A stretch of DNA of 64,000 nucleotides from NCBI RefSeq assembly GCF_032452875.1, contig NC_083877.1, positions 50,579,724-50,643,723 of the forward strand, written 5' to 3'. The notes under the pieces were generated by a model, which saw nothing but the letters and a program-made list of their open reading frames with translations, had not been told where the DNA came from and did no database searches. This DNA comes from Bos javanicus. Taxonomy: Eukaryota > Chordata > Mammalia > Artiodactyla > Bovidae. A program made the translations under genes and the position numbers. This document shows positions 47,425 to 59,325 of this stretch, one piece after another; positions within the stretch are counted from its first letter, which is position 1, and each line of letters starts with the position of its first letter.

Positions 47425-48640
47425 AATATGTTTTTTAATTAAAGTATAGTTGGTTTACAATGTTGTGTCCATTTCTGCTCTACAGCAAGGTGATATTAAA
47501 AAATATATCCTTTTAAAAATGTTATTTTCCATTATGGTTTATCACAGGATATTGAATATAGTTCCCTGTGCTGTAGAGTAGGACCTTATTGTTTATCCAT
47601 CCTATTTATACCAGTTTGCATTTATTAACCCTAAACCTCCGATCTTTCCCGCCCCCACCTCCCTTCCCTCTTGGCAACCACATCTGTTCTCTGTGTCTGT
47701 GAGTCTGTTTCTGTTTCGTAGCTATGTTCATTTGTGTCATATTTCAGAGTCCACATATAAGTGATATCATATAGTATTCTCTTTCTGACTTCACTTAGTA
47801 TGGTAATCTCTAGATCCATCCATGTTGCTTCAAATCACATTATTTCATCCTTTTTTACGGCTGAGTAATATGGCATTGTGTGTGTGTGTGTGTTCACATA
47901 CACACTTGCCACATCTTCTTTATCAATTCTGTTGATGAATACTTGTTTCCATAGTGCTGCTAAGAACATAGGGGTTCACATTTCTTTTAGAATTATCGTT
48001 TTCTCTGGATATCTATCCAGGAGTAGGATTGCTGGATCATATGGCAACTCTATTTTTAGTTTTTTAGGTTACCTCCATACTCTTCTCTGTAGTTGCTATA
48101 CCAATTTATATTCCCACCACCAGTATAGGAAGGTTCCTTTTTCTGCACACCCTCTCCAGCATTTGTTATTTGTAGCCTTTTTAAATGATGGCCATTCTGA
48201 TCAGTGTGAAAGGGATACCTCATTGTAGTTTTGGTTTGCATTTCCCTAATAATTAGCAACGATGAGCATCTTTTCACATGTCTGTTGACCATCTGTATGT
48301 CTTCTTTGGAGACATGTTTGTTTAGGTCTTCTGCCCATTTTTCATTTGGGTTGTTTGGTTTTTTTAACATTGAGCTGCATGAGCTGTTTGTATATTTTGA
48401 AGATTAATCCCTTTTTGATCACATCGTTTGCAAATATTTTTTCCCCAGTCTTTTTGTTTTATTTATGGTTTCCTTTGCTGTGCAAAAGCTTGTAAGTCTG
48501 ATTAGGTCACATTTTTTTTTTTTTTTGCTTTTATTTCTATTGCCTTGAGAGACTGACCTAGGAACACATAGGTACAATTTATGTCAGAGAATGTCTTGCC
48601 TATGTTCTCTACTAGGAGTTTTATACCACCTAGTTAATAT
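47425..48640 (-). mobile_element. Second antisense L1 LINE 3' region
   Basis: It restarts with L1 tail (TTTAATTAAAGTATAGTTGG) and runs through 3' UTR (TATAGTTCCCTGTGCTGTAG) into ORF2. The - strand frame 48370-48056 has ORF2 C-terminal traits (KWAEDLNKHVSKEDIQMVNR, LIIREMQTKTTMRY) before a frame shift. It continues to about 48640. A (TG)n repeat at 47877-47892 interrupts it. It is a different copy from the one at 45283-47245. Confidence 0.85.
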
Positions 48641-48999
48641 TATTATCACTTTTTAAAATTTGCATGCACTCATTTTCAGTAGATTTTCAATCCTTGCTGA
48701 CTAGAAATTTATGTTTCTCTGTTGCACATAATACATGTTTATCATTTTGAAGCTTGAAATTAGCTCTAAGTGCTGTTTGCATTTAGAAAAGGGAGAGATT
48801 GATTTGGACTGAAATAAATAGCAAAAGTGTCACAGAGGTGTTGGGACTTGGGTTGAGTCTTCCATATAGGATGGGTGGAACGAAGACAACATTGATGGCT
48901 TGATAAATTCTGAAACCCAAACCATGTAATGGGGAGAACATGAGGAGGACATCAGTGTGGTGGTTAAAGAAAATCTACATTGACGAATAGTCCTTGTAA

Positions 49000-49060
49000 A
49001 TTACTTGAGGGCCAGAACTGGGTCTCCCCCTTCTGTTTCTGTATGACAGCCATATGGCAT
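49000..49060. repeat. L2-type remnant
   Basis: TTACTTGAGGGCCAGAACTG followed by GGTCTCCCCCTTCTG resembles the L2 3' core. It is short and diverged. Confidence 0.35.
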
Positions 49061-49899
49061 TTGTGCAGTAACACAAGATTGGTTGATTTGGGGAGATACG
49101 GTTGATTGGGTGACATGTACCTCCTTGAATGACAGGCTGGGTAATCTACGGACAGGCTTTCGGGCCTCAGGGATGTCTTGCAGGCCTCTGAACAGAGACA
49201 TGCTACCCCAGGAGGCTGGTTCACAAAGATGAGTCTGTGGGTAGAAAAGAGATGGACTCTTGAGCAAATATGGAGGTCTAGATGTAAGATGATGAGGACC
49301 TGACCTGAGTTGGAAAGGCAAAGAGGAAATTGATGTGTGACCTTCCATAACCCTGTGAAGGAATAAAGGAGTAGAAAGTGAATGTGGACCCCAGGCAGTG
49401 CCAACAGAAAGCTACAAATAGCTCCCTTAGTATCAACCCTTGTCAATGATGAGCACCTGAAGACATAGGCAGACACCTGTGAACCCAGTAAATGAGCAAC
49501 CTAAATCTTCTTAGCCCAGTAGTCTTCTGTGCTCTGGAATCCAGAATTTGGATTTGTGTTTTAGAGTCATGCCTGTGGTAGCTTTGGACCTACTGGAGAC
49601 ATCTATGTAAATATATTTAATAAAATAATATGAGATGAGAAGGGAAAGTGACAGGTTTTTCTCTTATTCTCTACTATCTCTGTATCATCAGACTAGACCT
49701 TGGCACTGTAGCCAGAGGCATTTCTGCAGCCTTTGCCAACTGACTTCTGTAAAGACTTACGGGATCTTGGAGAATATTTATGTGGCAGCTTTACTGCTGC
49801 CATCAAAAGTGAATTCCTATCACTTTTGGCCTGCATCGGCTGCCCTGGTGCATTAAAAATATATATGATGTTGATCTAAGAGCATCACATTTGGTGTAG

Positions 49900-50024
49900 T
49901 TTCTTTTTTTTTTTTTTTGCCACATGGTGAGGCTTGCAGGATCTGACTTCTGTGACTGGGGTTCAAACCCAGGCCTGTGTCAGTGAAAGCATCCTAACCC
50001 CTGGATCACCAGGAAATTCCCCAG
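49900..50024 (-). repeat. CHR-type SINE fragment
   Basis: T-run, GCCACATGGTGAGGCTTGCA, GACTGGGGTTCAAACCCAGG and GGATCACCAGGAAATTCCCC. Confidence 0.75.
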
Positions 50025-50820
50025 TTTCTAATATTTTTGCTTGAGATACTCTTAAGCAGCTGTTTTTATTCTGTCCTTAATGTATTCAACACCAGTTTGC
50101 AAAGTCTTGTTAGATTGTATCCTGACCATGTGACAAAGAACTATTTTTTAAAGAACAAATAAAGACATGAGAGATGTTTTGAAGGCACATCAATAAGATT
50201 TAGTGGCTGAATTTGAGAATTTTCGTAGAGGAAAAAGAGACAGTTCAGAAATCTTAGATTCAATAGTGACAATGTCTGCTTCAAGAAACATTTTGAGTTT
50301 GCAATCCCTGAGATTTGCAGGAGTAAAGATTAAAGACTTAAACACTTTAGAAAATTAGATCACTTCTAATATTTGAGTTATGTCTTATCTCTGCTGTCTG
50401 CCTCAGCCCTGTCAAGTGTCTCATGGATTCTCAAGCTGTCTTCCTGTCTTTGATGTATTTCAGGAGCCTTTTATTGTTAGCATTGGAACTCTTTCCAATT
50501 TCTTGTTTATCCCAGCACCAGCATCCTTAGAAACTCCCTGTCCCTCTGGCCTGGCTTTGGGAGGCCCAGTCATCTCACACCCTGACTATAGGATCTGTGT
50601 GAGGACTGCCCTCTGTCTGCAGTCTTGAAGAACTGTGGCTCAAGTTTACCCTTTTATCCCAGATTCCCTGAAAATCTTACTTACCACCCTGAATTGAAGC
50701 GTGTTATTCAGGAAGCCCAGCTCATTAGCTAGTTTATATATTATCTATAACCATAACAGTAACCCCCTTTCAAGTACTTGCTTTGTATCTTAACATCCTT
50801 TACTTGTATCATTTACAACC

Positions 50821-51093
50821 TGCTGCTGCTGCTAAGTCGCTTCAGTCGTGTCCGACTCTGTGCGACCCCATAGATGGCAGCCCACCAGGCTCCCCCGTCC
50901 CTGGGATTCTCCAGGCAAGAACACTGGAGTGGGTTGCCATTTCCTTCTCCAGTGCATGAAAGTGAAAAGTGAAAATGAAGTCGCTCAGTCGTGTCCAACT
51001 CCTAGTGACCCCATGGACTGCAGCCTACCAGGCCCCTCCGTCCATGGGATTTTCCAGGCAAGAGTACTGGAGTGGGGTGCCATTGCCTTCTCT
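50821..51093 (-). repeat. BOV-A2 SINE, full dimer, with target-site duplication
   Basis: Antisense dimer starting with the CTGCTGCTGCTAAGTCGC block; half-units are joined at GCATGAAAGTGAAAAGTGAA. ATTTACAACCT is duplicated exactly on both sides (11 nt), so it is young. Confidence 0.95.
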
Positions 51094-51121
51094 GATTTAC
51101 AACCTAGGAAACTAGATATTT

Positions 51122-51325
51122 GGGCTTCCGCTGGTGGCTCAGCGGTAAAGAATCCCCCTGCCAGTGCAGGAGACGTGGGTTTGATCCCTGGGTCGGGAAG
51201 ATCCCCTGTAGAAGGAAATGGCAACCCACTCCAGTGTTCTTGCATGAGAAATCCCATGGACAGGGACCTGGTGGGCTACAGTCCATGGGATTGCATAGAG
51301 TCGGACATGAGCGACTAAACAACAA
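51122..51325 (+). repeat. Bov-tA SINE with target-site duplication
   Basis: GGGCTTCCGCTGGTGGCTCA to GACATGAGCGACTAAACAAC. AAACTAGATATT on the left and AAACTAGGTATT on the right form a 12-nt duplication with one mismatch. It lies 28 nt from the antisense BOV-A2. Confidence 0.93.
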
Positions 51326-51334
51326 ACTAGGTAT

Positions 51335-51470
51335 TATTACCCCCTTTATTGCAGATCAGGTAACTGAGTCTGAGAGGTAACGAAACATGTTAAGCATCTC
51401 AGATTTGAAATGTGACGAAGCCATGTACCAAGCCAGGGCTGCTTGGCTCCACTGTTATACTCTGTCCACT
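51335..51470. repeat. MIR-type remnant
   Basis: TATTACCCCCTTTATTGCAG, GTAACTGAGTCTGAGAGGTA and AAGCCAGGGCTGCTTGGCTC fit an old MIR. Confidence 0.55.
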
Positions 51471-51651
51471 TGGCTGCTTTGAGCCAGAAGATGTCAGCTT
51501 GTCTGGTTAGTCATCTGTTACCACCCATGGTAATGGGGTACAGTGAGAAGATCTCTGGTGTTGAGTCACAGGGCAAACTCGTTATTCTGTTCTGTAGAAA
51601 GTATGTGACTTCTGCAAGCCTCAGTCACTTCATCTGCAAAATGGGGATTAA

Positions 51652-51728
51652 TGTTCAGTTGCTAAGCTGTGTCTGACTCTTTATGACCCTGTGGCCTGTA
51701 GTATGTCAGGCTTCCCTGTCCTCCACTG
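51652..51728 (-). repeat. BOV-A/BovB-type fragment, diverged
   Basis: TTCAGTTGCTAAGCTGTGTC and CTTTATGACCCTGTGGCCTG, then AGGCTTCCCTGTCCTCCACT; an old antisense fragment that may be either family, as their 3' ends are related. Confidence 0.65.
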
Positions 51729-52417
51729 AGGAATACAGGGGAAGTTGTTGAATAAGAAACACACATAAAAATTTTTTTTTAACTGTTAAGGAGTGATGTA
51801 TTGAAATATCTATTTTAATAAATAATTAACTCCTTTTACTGTAGTAACAGTAAAAGGGATTGTAGAGCTAACAAGTAGCTGAGCTGGGGTTCAAACTTGA
51901 TGTTCAGACTAAACACTGGGTTCTTCCTAGTGCATCAGGCCTGGGCCACAATGAGCATTGCCCTGGGGCCATTTTCTTGGCAGACTCTAGGTGATAATTT
52001 TGTCTGCTTGACAATACTAATTGATTTGGAAGAAGTCAGTCTTATTTATCCTCATGATGTTAATGAATCTTTATCATTTGTTCAGTCATTTCTGCTTGAT
52101 TTTGTATTTTATGCATTCAGCCATTGCATGTACTTGAGGCTTATATTTTTCAGTGTCACTACAGGCTCTGACAGATCATCACCCCTTTCTCTCCAGCCCT
52201 GGAAACCTTCAGATAGGCAAACTAAAACTGCAAAATTTTAGTTTGCTTTCTAATCTTCCTTGGAACTTGTGTTATTTCTCATCTTCCGGATTCTTTTAGT
52301 CACTAATATGTCTATCCTTTATAACTCTAGAATTAAAAAAAAAATTTTAACTATCGCTGTGTTTTTTACCCTTGGATTATACCTTCTGAAATAGGAGTCA
52401 AGCTTAATAATAATTAT

Positions 52418-52446
52418 ATGTATATGTATACACACACACACACACA
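52418..52446. repeat. TA/CA microsatellite
   Basis: TATGTATATGTATA followed by a (CA)n run. Confidence 0.9.
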
Positions 52447-53371
52447 TAAAATCAGGTCTAGGAAAGTAGGACCCAGTGGGGATTTTCGTAACTTCATTGT
52501 CTTATCAGCCATTCATTCTAGACAGGAACGGCACCCTCTAATGCTTGCCTACTCACACATCTTCCCTCTGTCCCTCCCCTACCTGGCTAACTGTAACCTG
52601 TCTCATTGAGATGTAAGTAGTGTGACTTGACTTAGCTTATGAATTTCTTTAGGAATCTTTTCCTAATTCAAGCTCAGCAATCCCTAAAACTGTACCCCTA
52701 TCTCCATGGTGTTACCACAGCATCAGTGCATTTGACCTCCCCTGGTGCAGTAGGCTCCTCTCATTCCAGGAGACCCATCTCATTCCAGCCCCAGCCAGCC
52801 CTTAGCGTGAGGAGGCATTTAGTGCTTGTTGGGTAAACAAATGCACATATGATTTCTATTTAAAATTTTTATCCTTTATAAAGTGCAAATACATGTGAAG
52901 TTGGCAGAGCAACATTTCAGTTACATTAACTTGAACAGTTATAAGGGAACAAAAGCTAGTGTGGTAAGAGCCAGAAGAAATTTTTTGAGACTAGCAAGTA
53001 GGGAGATAGAAGGAATGGGTGACTACTTATTCTATGAGATGTCTCCCCTCAAAATAAGGCCTGAGATATTTTTAAATTTGCTAGAATCAGTTGAAGTGAA
53101 TTGAAAACACCATTCATTATTAAGTGAAGAATAACTTTCAGACTAAGAATAGCAATATAGTCTCTGAATCCAATTATTAGTATATCATTAATAGTCCTCC
53201 CTCACCCTGAACATTCTTTCCATTTCTTTGATACTTTAGCAAATGTTTCCATTTGTATATTGGATGCACACAGAAACATTACATTATTTCCTCTTTGAAT
53301 TGATGTTTCCTGTGAAGTCTGTCTTGACTTTGTTTTACATTTGTTTAGCGGATTCCCAACCAGCAATATAA

Positions 53372-53515
53372 GAACTAGGGGGTTTGTTAGAAATTATTTC
53401 TAGGCCCTGTCCTTGGAGACTAGGATTCAGCAGGTCTTAAGACAGACCAGACATGGGCACTTCTTTAAGAACTTTGAGGATTGTGGTAGGCTGCTGGACT
53501 TAGGGACCACTGGGG
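53372..53515. repeat. MER5-like DNA transposon remnant (tentative)
   Basis: GGGGGTTTGTTAGAAATT, TAGGCCCTGTCCTTGGAGAC and GATTCAGCAGGTCTTAAGAC resemble antisense hAT-Charlie non-autonomous elements. Confidence 0.5.
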
Positions 53516-54222
53516 CATTTTTCTAATTTTAAGGCACACACACTTCTAGAGTATTTTTTGGTCCACTTTGGAAGTCCAGTGAAGGCAATTAAGAGAGGTT
53601 GCTTATAATCATAAGCAGAGCAAATTGCTCTCCTTGTTGTGAGATGCAAAGCAGATAATTTCAGGTATGCTATATAATCCGATACCTTCACATTCTTTTA
53701 ATGTGGGTTTTTAGTCCAGGGAAAGAAAGTTTTTTCTCTCAAAGGGACAACATAATTACCGTTTTATATATATATATTGTAAGCTTCAAGTAATTATGTA
53801 ACATTCCATTCTTATACCATATTCTGAGCAAAGTACTGGCCTCTGATCAATAAAATTTCTTTTTATGGGTCTGTAAATTGAAACCAAGAAATGAAAATTC
53901 CGATCAGTGTTCAGCCAGACTAATTATTTTAAATCTTCTGAAAACTATCACAGTTACTGAGAATGTAGATGTTCTATTATTGTGCCTGGCCTACTTATTA
54001 TATGAAATGAGTCACTTTCATTATTCTTCTTTTTTTTCCCCTTTCAACAAAAGACACAAAATATTTTATGTCTAATCACAGTATTAGCCAGAGAAAGAGT
54101 AGGGGCATCACTGTATGAAGGTGTACAGTAATTTTCATAGGATTGTTTTTTTCTTTTCTCTTTCACATACACACAGCTTTCTCTAAGGAATTCTAAATAT
54201 GAAAGGTGTTTACTTGTGACAT

Positions 54223-54343
54223 AGTGAATAGTGAAGTCACTCAGTCGTGTCCGACTCTGTGCGACCCCATGGACTGTAGCCTACCAGGCTCCTCTGTCCA
54301 TGGGATTTCCCAGGCAAGAGTACTGGAGTGGTTTGCCATTTCC
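54223..54343 (-). repeat. BOV-A-type SINE half-unit with target-site duplication
   Basis: GTGAAGTCACTCAGTCGTGT to GGAGTGGTTTGCCATTTC. CTTGTGACATAG is duplicated exactly on both sides (12 nt), so this monomer is a genuine insertion and not a truncated dimer. Confidence 0.93.
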
Positions 54344-54702
54344 TTGTGACATAGAAATAATCTAAAGAAATTAATCCTGTTGATTATCATTGTGATGTGT
54401 AATCTCACTTTTTCTGGAAATGCTGTTTTTAAAAATATGTAATATATGGTTAATTGCTTCTTCCAAAACTTTAAACATTAAGAGAAATTACATCAAAAGA
54501 AACAAGAGTCACCCAAAAAGCAGCTGCCCAACAAGTCAGAACTATTTTTTGCCTTGTTCCATTGTGGTTCCTGTCCATATGTTATTTTTGCATAGTTGTA
54601 AGCTATCATAGGTAGTGTCTTCTGCTTATGTTGCCACTCAACATTAACTGCATTGCCTTTGTGTTGCCACATAGTTTTCTATTCATTTTTTATGTCTGTG
54701 TT

Positions 54703-55045
54703 GAGAGTCCCTTGGACTGCAAGGAGATCCAACCAGTCCATTCTGAAGGAGATCAGCCCTGGGATTTCTTTGGAGGGAATGATGCTGAAGCTAAAACTCC
54801 AGTACTTTGGCCACCTCATGCGAAGAGTTGACTCATTGGAAAAGACTCTGATGCTGGGAGGGATTGGGGGCAGGAGGAGAAGGGGATGACAGAGGATGAG
54901 ATGGCTGGATGGCATCACTGACTCTATGGACATGAGTCTGAGTGAACCCAGAAGTTGGTGATGGACAGGGAGGCCTGGTGTGCTGCAATTCATGGGGTCA
55001 CGAAGAGTCGGACATGACTGGGCGACTGAACTGAACTGAATAGTA
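54703..55045 (+). repeat. BovB 3' end, sense
   Basis: GTTGAGAGTCCCTTGGACTG through CTTTGGCCACCTCATGCGAA to GGGCGACTGAACTGAACTGA. Five-prime truncated, with the characteristic ACTGA-repeat tail. Confidence 0.92.
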
Positions 55046-55047
55046 TA

Positions 55048-55117
55048 TGAGCTTCCCAGGTGGCGCTGGTGGTAAAGAACCACCTCCTGATGCAGGAGAC
55101 ATAAGAGATGTGGGTAG
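55048..55117 (+). repeat. Bov-tA SINE head fragment
   Basis: GAGCTTCCCAGGTGGCGCTG, GTAAAGAACCACCTCCTGAT and GCAGGAGACATAAGAGATG; only the tRNA-derived head is present, directly after the BovB tail. Confidence 0.8.
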
Positions 55118-56617
55118 GCTGGTTGTACCATTATACTCTTGGACTTTCCAGTGTTCTTAAATGTTCACGTTATTTACAACATTATAAAATGGAGTTTCAT
55201 TGTTGATAAAACCTGTGCTTCAAATGAGTGAGAGTGCATGTTTTGACCTTGGATCTAGGGTATAAATCCTCTGATCACATGGGCCATTTGATCAGATAAC
55301 TTCCTCATGGCACTGAAATATGCCTGTGAGTGAGCATGGCTTCTGTAATCGGCATGACACATCATCCCAGGCTCACTGGCTTTCTACTTGCCGCCATATC
55401 TTATGAAATACCAGTTTGGTTTCCGTTACTCATGTGACCTGGAAGTCAGGAACTGAATATTAGGATGCTGAATGAGTTTGTTGATGGAGTTAGACCTTTA
55501 GAGGGCCTCACAGAGGATGGTTCTCTCATTCTTTCCCATAATCTCTCTAATTAAACATATATTAGTCCAAAGAAATTCAAACACAAAAAATGTCTTTTGA
55601 ACTCACAGCACCCTCAATTTTTCATACTTAATTTCATCATTATTTTACACAATACAAAGTTTTTCCTCCAATTAGTTCTATCATGGTAACACAAAGGCCA
55701 CTGTAGAGAGATGAGAAATCTGACTGACTTAAGCTTGTTTTGAATTGAGGTTGTCATCGATTCAAGGGGATTTTGAAGGAAGAAATGGGGTTTTTGAAGA
55801 TCTGACTCTATGGTGCTAACAAAAGGCTTTCCCCATAGAGTAAGGCCACCAAGCGGAAGCAGTCTTTGTTATGCAGGATGTGATTAATATTACCTCATCA
55901 TTTAATTTTAGAACTTGAAAATAAAGTTGCTTGCATCAGTTCTCAGTTCATGGCACATGGTTTGAAACCTGAGCATATCTACTTTTTTTTTTTTTTAATT
56001 AAGAAGAAATACAGGATTACTAAAAGTTTAGAAAATAATGAACTGAAAGAAGTCTCCCAGGATATCTTTTCCTTTACCAACCTCTGCTAATCTTTTGTGG
56101 TTCTAGTTCTAGCCTTTTTTGTTTTTTTAGTGTGGTTTTTTTCTTTACAGTTTTTACATATAATTTGAATCTGATTTGCTTCACGTAGCGTTGCTTTGTG
56201 TGCTTGATTCCCCCTCGCCCCTCATGTTTACAGTCTTGCTGTCAGTTGTAATCTGTTTAGTCTATCCTTCTGATGTTCTTTAATGTCCTAATCATGTCTT
56301 CTGTTATTGGGCATTTAGAATGCTGGACGGTCTCTCCCATCACAGTGGTGATGATCAGGCCCCCAGCCCACACACCATGCTAATAGTGATCATACAAGTC
56401 ACAGAGGTAACCTGATCCTGCTATGATTTCACTGTGATTAAATCACTGGTTGTGATTTAGTCTTAACCAGTTCAGTGATTTTTTTTTTTTTTAAACCGAG
56501 TTCCTTTTTACCAGTTTTCTTCTAGAGTTTTATTTGGGGGCGGGGAGTCTTTTCAGAGGAGAGGGAGCTGGTCATGAGCCACTTCATAGGTGAGTCTTTT
56601 TGTCTTTCTTTCTTTAG

Positions 56618-56705
56618 TGGTGAAAGTGGTGCTGGAAAGACAGTGGCTGCCAAATACATCATGAGTTACATCTCCAGGGTGTCTGGGGGAGGCCCCAAAG
56701 TCCAG
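56618..56705 (+). CDS. MYO1E: MYO1E exon 5 (residues 111-140, P-loop)
   Basis: This 88-nt exon supplies the last base of Ser111 and 29 full codons. These begin with the Walker A/P-loop GESGAGKT (residues 112-119), which binds the ATP phosphates. VAAKYIMSYISRVSGGGPKV follows, then Gln140. The residue after GGG is Pro137, where I recall Thr in human myosin-Ie; this is a surface loop, so the difference is likely tolerated. The acceptor has a long pyrimidine tract (TTTTTGTCTTTCTTTCTTTAG) and the donor CAG|GTGAGT is consensus. A second perfect donor-like AG|GTGAGT lies 28 nt before the exon. It is too short to appear as an open frame and was located by continuing the protein from exon 4. Confidence 0.97.
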
Positions 56706-56987
56706 GTGAGTTGGTGCTGTGGCCCATTTTGAGACTTGGTGCTGGGCCAGAGGACAGGGCTCCGTTTGCTGTTTGAAAAAGATTTTTTCTTCCGCAGAGA
56801 AGACACTGGTTTTATAACCAAGAAATTTGAAATCTGCAGAGAAACAGCATATTATGAGATGGAGATGCCTGCTGTATAATTAATATTGTATACAGTCTAG
56901 GAAAAGGTCACAAATCCAAAAGGAAAATAAACACAGGTCATAAAAGCCATCTCACAGAAAAGGAAATATAAGTGACTCATAAAATGC

Positions 56988-57183
56988 ATGGCTTCCCTTG
57001 TGGCTCCCCTGGTGAAGAATCCACCTGCAGTGCGGGAGACCTGGGTTCAGTCCCTGGGTTGGAAAGATCCTCTGCAGAAGGGAAAGGCTACCCACTCCAG
57101 TATGCTGGACTGGAGAATTCCGTGGACTGTATAGTCCATGGGTTTGCAAAGAGTCAGACACGACTAAGTGACTTTCATTCACT
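56988..57183 (+). repeat. Bov-tA SINE
   Basis: GGCTTCCCTTGTGGCTCCCC to GACTAAGTGACTTTCATTC, near complete. Confidence 0.9.
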
Positions 57184-57204
57184 CAGAACATGAAAATGTG
57201 TTCA

Positions 57205-57790
57205 TCCCCATGATAGTAAGAGAAATGCAAATTAAAACTACATTGAAAACTGTTTCTTAACTGTCAGAATAACACATTTTTTCTAGTGTTTAAAACACTC
57301 TGTTGTTAAAAATATAGGCGCATTGGCCCTCTCACACATTACTAGTGGGAACATGAACCAGTACACTTCTGTGGGGCACATGTCAGCAAAGTTTTTCAAA
57401 TCTATAAGCAAACACCCTTGACTCACCAGTTCTGCTTGGGAGAATTTATCCTTTAGGTGTCTTGAAATGTATGCAAAATGATACATGTATAAAGTTCTTT
57501 GATGTGGCATTTTTTGATGATGGAGAAGACTAGAAACATATTCATCAGTTGGTGACTGGGGAAATAATTTGTGGTTCATAATAGACTAGAATATTATGCA
57601 ACCATAAAAATGAAGCTTCATGTACTGAAAAGGATTGATCTCCAAGATATATCATGAATTTCAAAAAGCAAAGCTCTGAATGTTGTATACAATGTGCTAC
57701 CATTTGAAGAAAAAAGAGCATGTATTTATAAAACATTTGTTTAGATATGTATAGCATAGCTCCAGAGGGATACACATGAAATTGGTAACA
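57205..57790 (+). repeat. Old L1 3' region (L1M-type)
   Basis: AGAAATGCAAATTAAAACTA, CATTACTAGTGGGAACATG, GACTAGAAACATATTCATCA, ATATTATGCAACCATAAAAA and GATCTCCAAGATATATCATG occur in the order of old L1 ORF2-end/3' UTR. Confidence 0.75.
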
Positions 57791-58136
57791 GTGAGTTCTT
57801 CAGGAGGAAACTGGGAGACTAGGGAAGAGGGATTTCTCCATGTAGACCCTTGTGAACCTTTTATTTTTTACTTTATTGATAGGTAAGAGGTGGGTTTATT
57901 TAGAAAGATATATACTCCATAGGCAGCATGCTGGCCATCTCAGAAAGCGAGAGTGGCTGTGAACCTTTGATTTTTGAACCATGTGAATACATCTCCAATT
58001 TTAAAAATTTGCAAAGTTTTTAAAATACAGAAAGGAAAGAAAAAATAAAGAAGGATTAGAGTATTAATGGAAAACATTAGGAGAAGGGGGGAAACCCTGA
58101 AGAATGAGGACACGGGAGAGGGATAAAGAAAAGGAT

Positions 58137-58322
58137 GGGCTTCCCTTGTAGCTCAGACAGCAAAGAATCTGCCTGCAATGCAGGAGGCCCGGGTTTGATC
58201 CCTGTGTCGGGAAGATCCCCTGGAGAAGGGAATGGCAACCCACTCCGGTATTCTTACCTGGTGAATTCCGTGGACAGACCACGGGGTCGCAAAGAGTTGG
58301 ACATGACTGATCCACTAACACA
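58137..58322 (+). repeat. Bov-tA SINE
   Basis: TGGGCTTCCCTTGTAGCTCA to GACATGACTGATCCACTAAC, with a small deletion in the 3' half. Confidence 0.9.
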
Positions 58323-58814
58323 CGTAGTCTGGCAGAGAAGGGGCAGATCCAAGAGGACAGTGTGAAGACGGGTAGATGCAGCCTCATCTGCCTTTAGTTT
58401 TACTCACTGTGGTATTGAAAGCAGCATAAGCAGGGCTGGGGAAGCCTATCCCCAGAGAGCAGTGGGTGATGGTGATGAAGGCTAAGGTCGACAGGAACTG
58501 CCCAAACTCGCAGTGCTCATCACTTGCTCAGACCTCTGGGAACTTTTTTTTTTAATTAGAAATTATGATCCAGGGTAGATTTCACCCTGAAGATTAATTT
58601 TTTACTTGGAATCATTTAATATGATGTTATTGCCATCGTCAGCTGTAGACTTTGAAAAGACATTGGAATTCTTTTCCTTATGGCTTTGTCTACTAAATCA
58701 ATAGTGTTCCATTCTGTCCTGGGGGATCAGAATGCTTCAGGCAGAGGTCAGTATTCCTTACGTAGAGTAGAAAGGTCTTAGAGTGGCCTCCTTTACCAAA
58801 TGAAAGGAAAATCT

Positions 58815-59112
58815 AGAGCAGCACTGTCCAATAGAAAGATGGTGGGTGTCACATGCATAATTTTAAATTTTTGAGTAGTCACATAAAAAAAGTGAAAAGC
58901 ATATGAAATTAACTTTTAAAATATATTTCGGTTAACCCACTATATCCCAATACTATTTCAGCCTGTAATTACTAATGAATTAATGAGATGCTCTACATTT
59001 TTTTGCATCCTAAACCTTTGGACTCCACTGTGTGTTCTGCACTTACAGCACATCCCAGTTGGGATTGGCCATGTTGCATGGGCTCAGCAGCTTCCATGTT
59101 GGACAGCGAGTG
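58815..59112. repeat. Ancient terminal-inverted-repeat DNA element
   Basis: It begins GAGCAGCACTGTCCAATAGA and ends TTGGACAGCGAGTGCA, a diverged inverted repeat of the same terminus. Internal blocks CACATGCATAATTTTAAATT and CACTTACAGCACATCCCAGT match a common mammalian non-autonomous element. Family not named. Confidence 0.6.
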
Positions 59113-59283
59113 CAACTTTAGGACTTAAATTGATGTGGTCCAGTCCATATGCTTTTCTCCATTTGTGTGGCCATACCCTGTCTCTAGAAGATGGACCTGG
59201 AGCAAGCTCTTTTAATTTGCTCTTTCTTTTTTCCCCCTGTATACTTACCACATGCCACGAAATTCTGTTGGCCATCCTGAAAG

Positions 59284-59325
59284 TGGATGGATGGATAGAT
59301 GGATGAATAGATAGATGGATACGTG
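59284..59325. repeat. (GGAT)n/(GATA)n microsatellite
   Basis: Imperfect tetranucleotide run of GGAT, GAAT and AGAT units. Confidence 0.9.

Noticed and set aside
48964..49476. 170-codon open frame on the - strand
   Set aside because: No recognisable domain, Cys/Leu/Ser-rich composition typical of chance frames, and an L2-like remnant inside it. No splice or promoter support.
57861..57890. Second ratchet-like AG|GTAAGA in intron 5
   Set aside because: Intron 5 is only about 4 kb and the pyrimidine tract is poor. It is probably a chance match inside or next to old L1 sequence.
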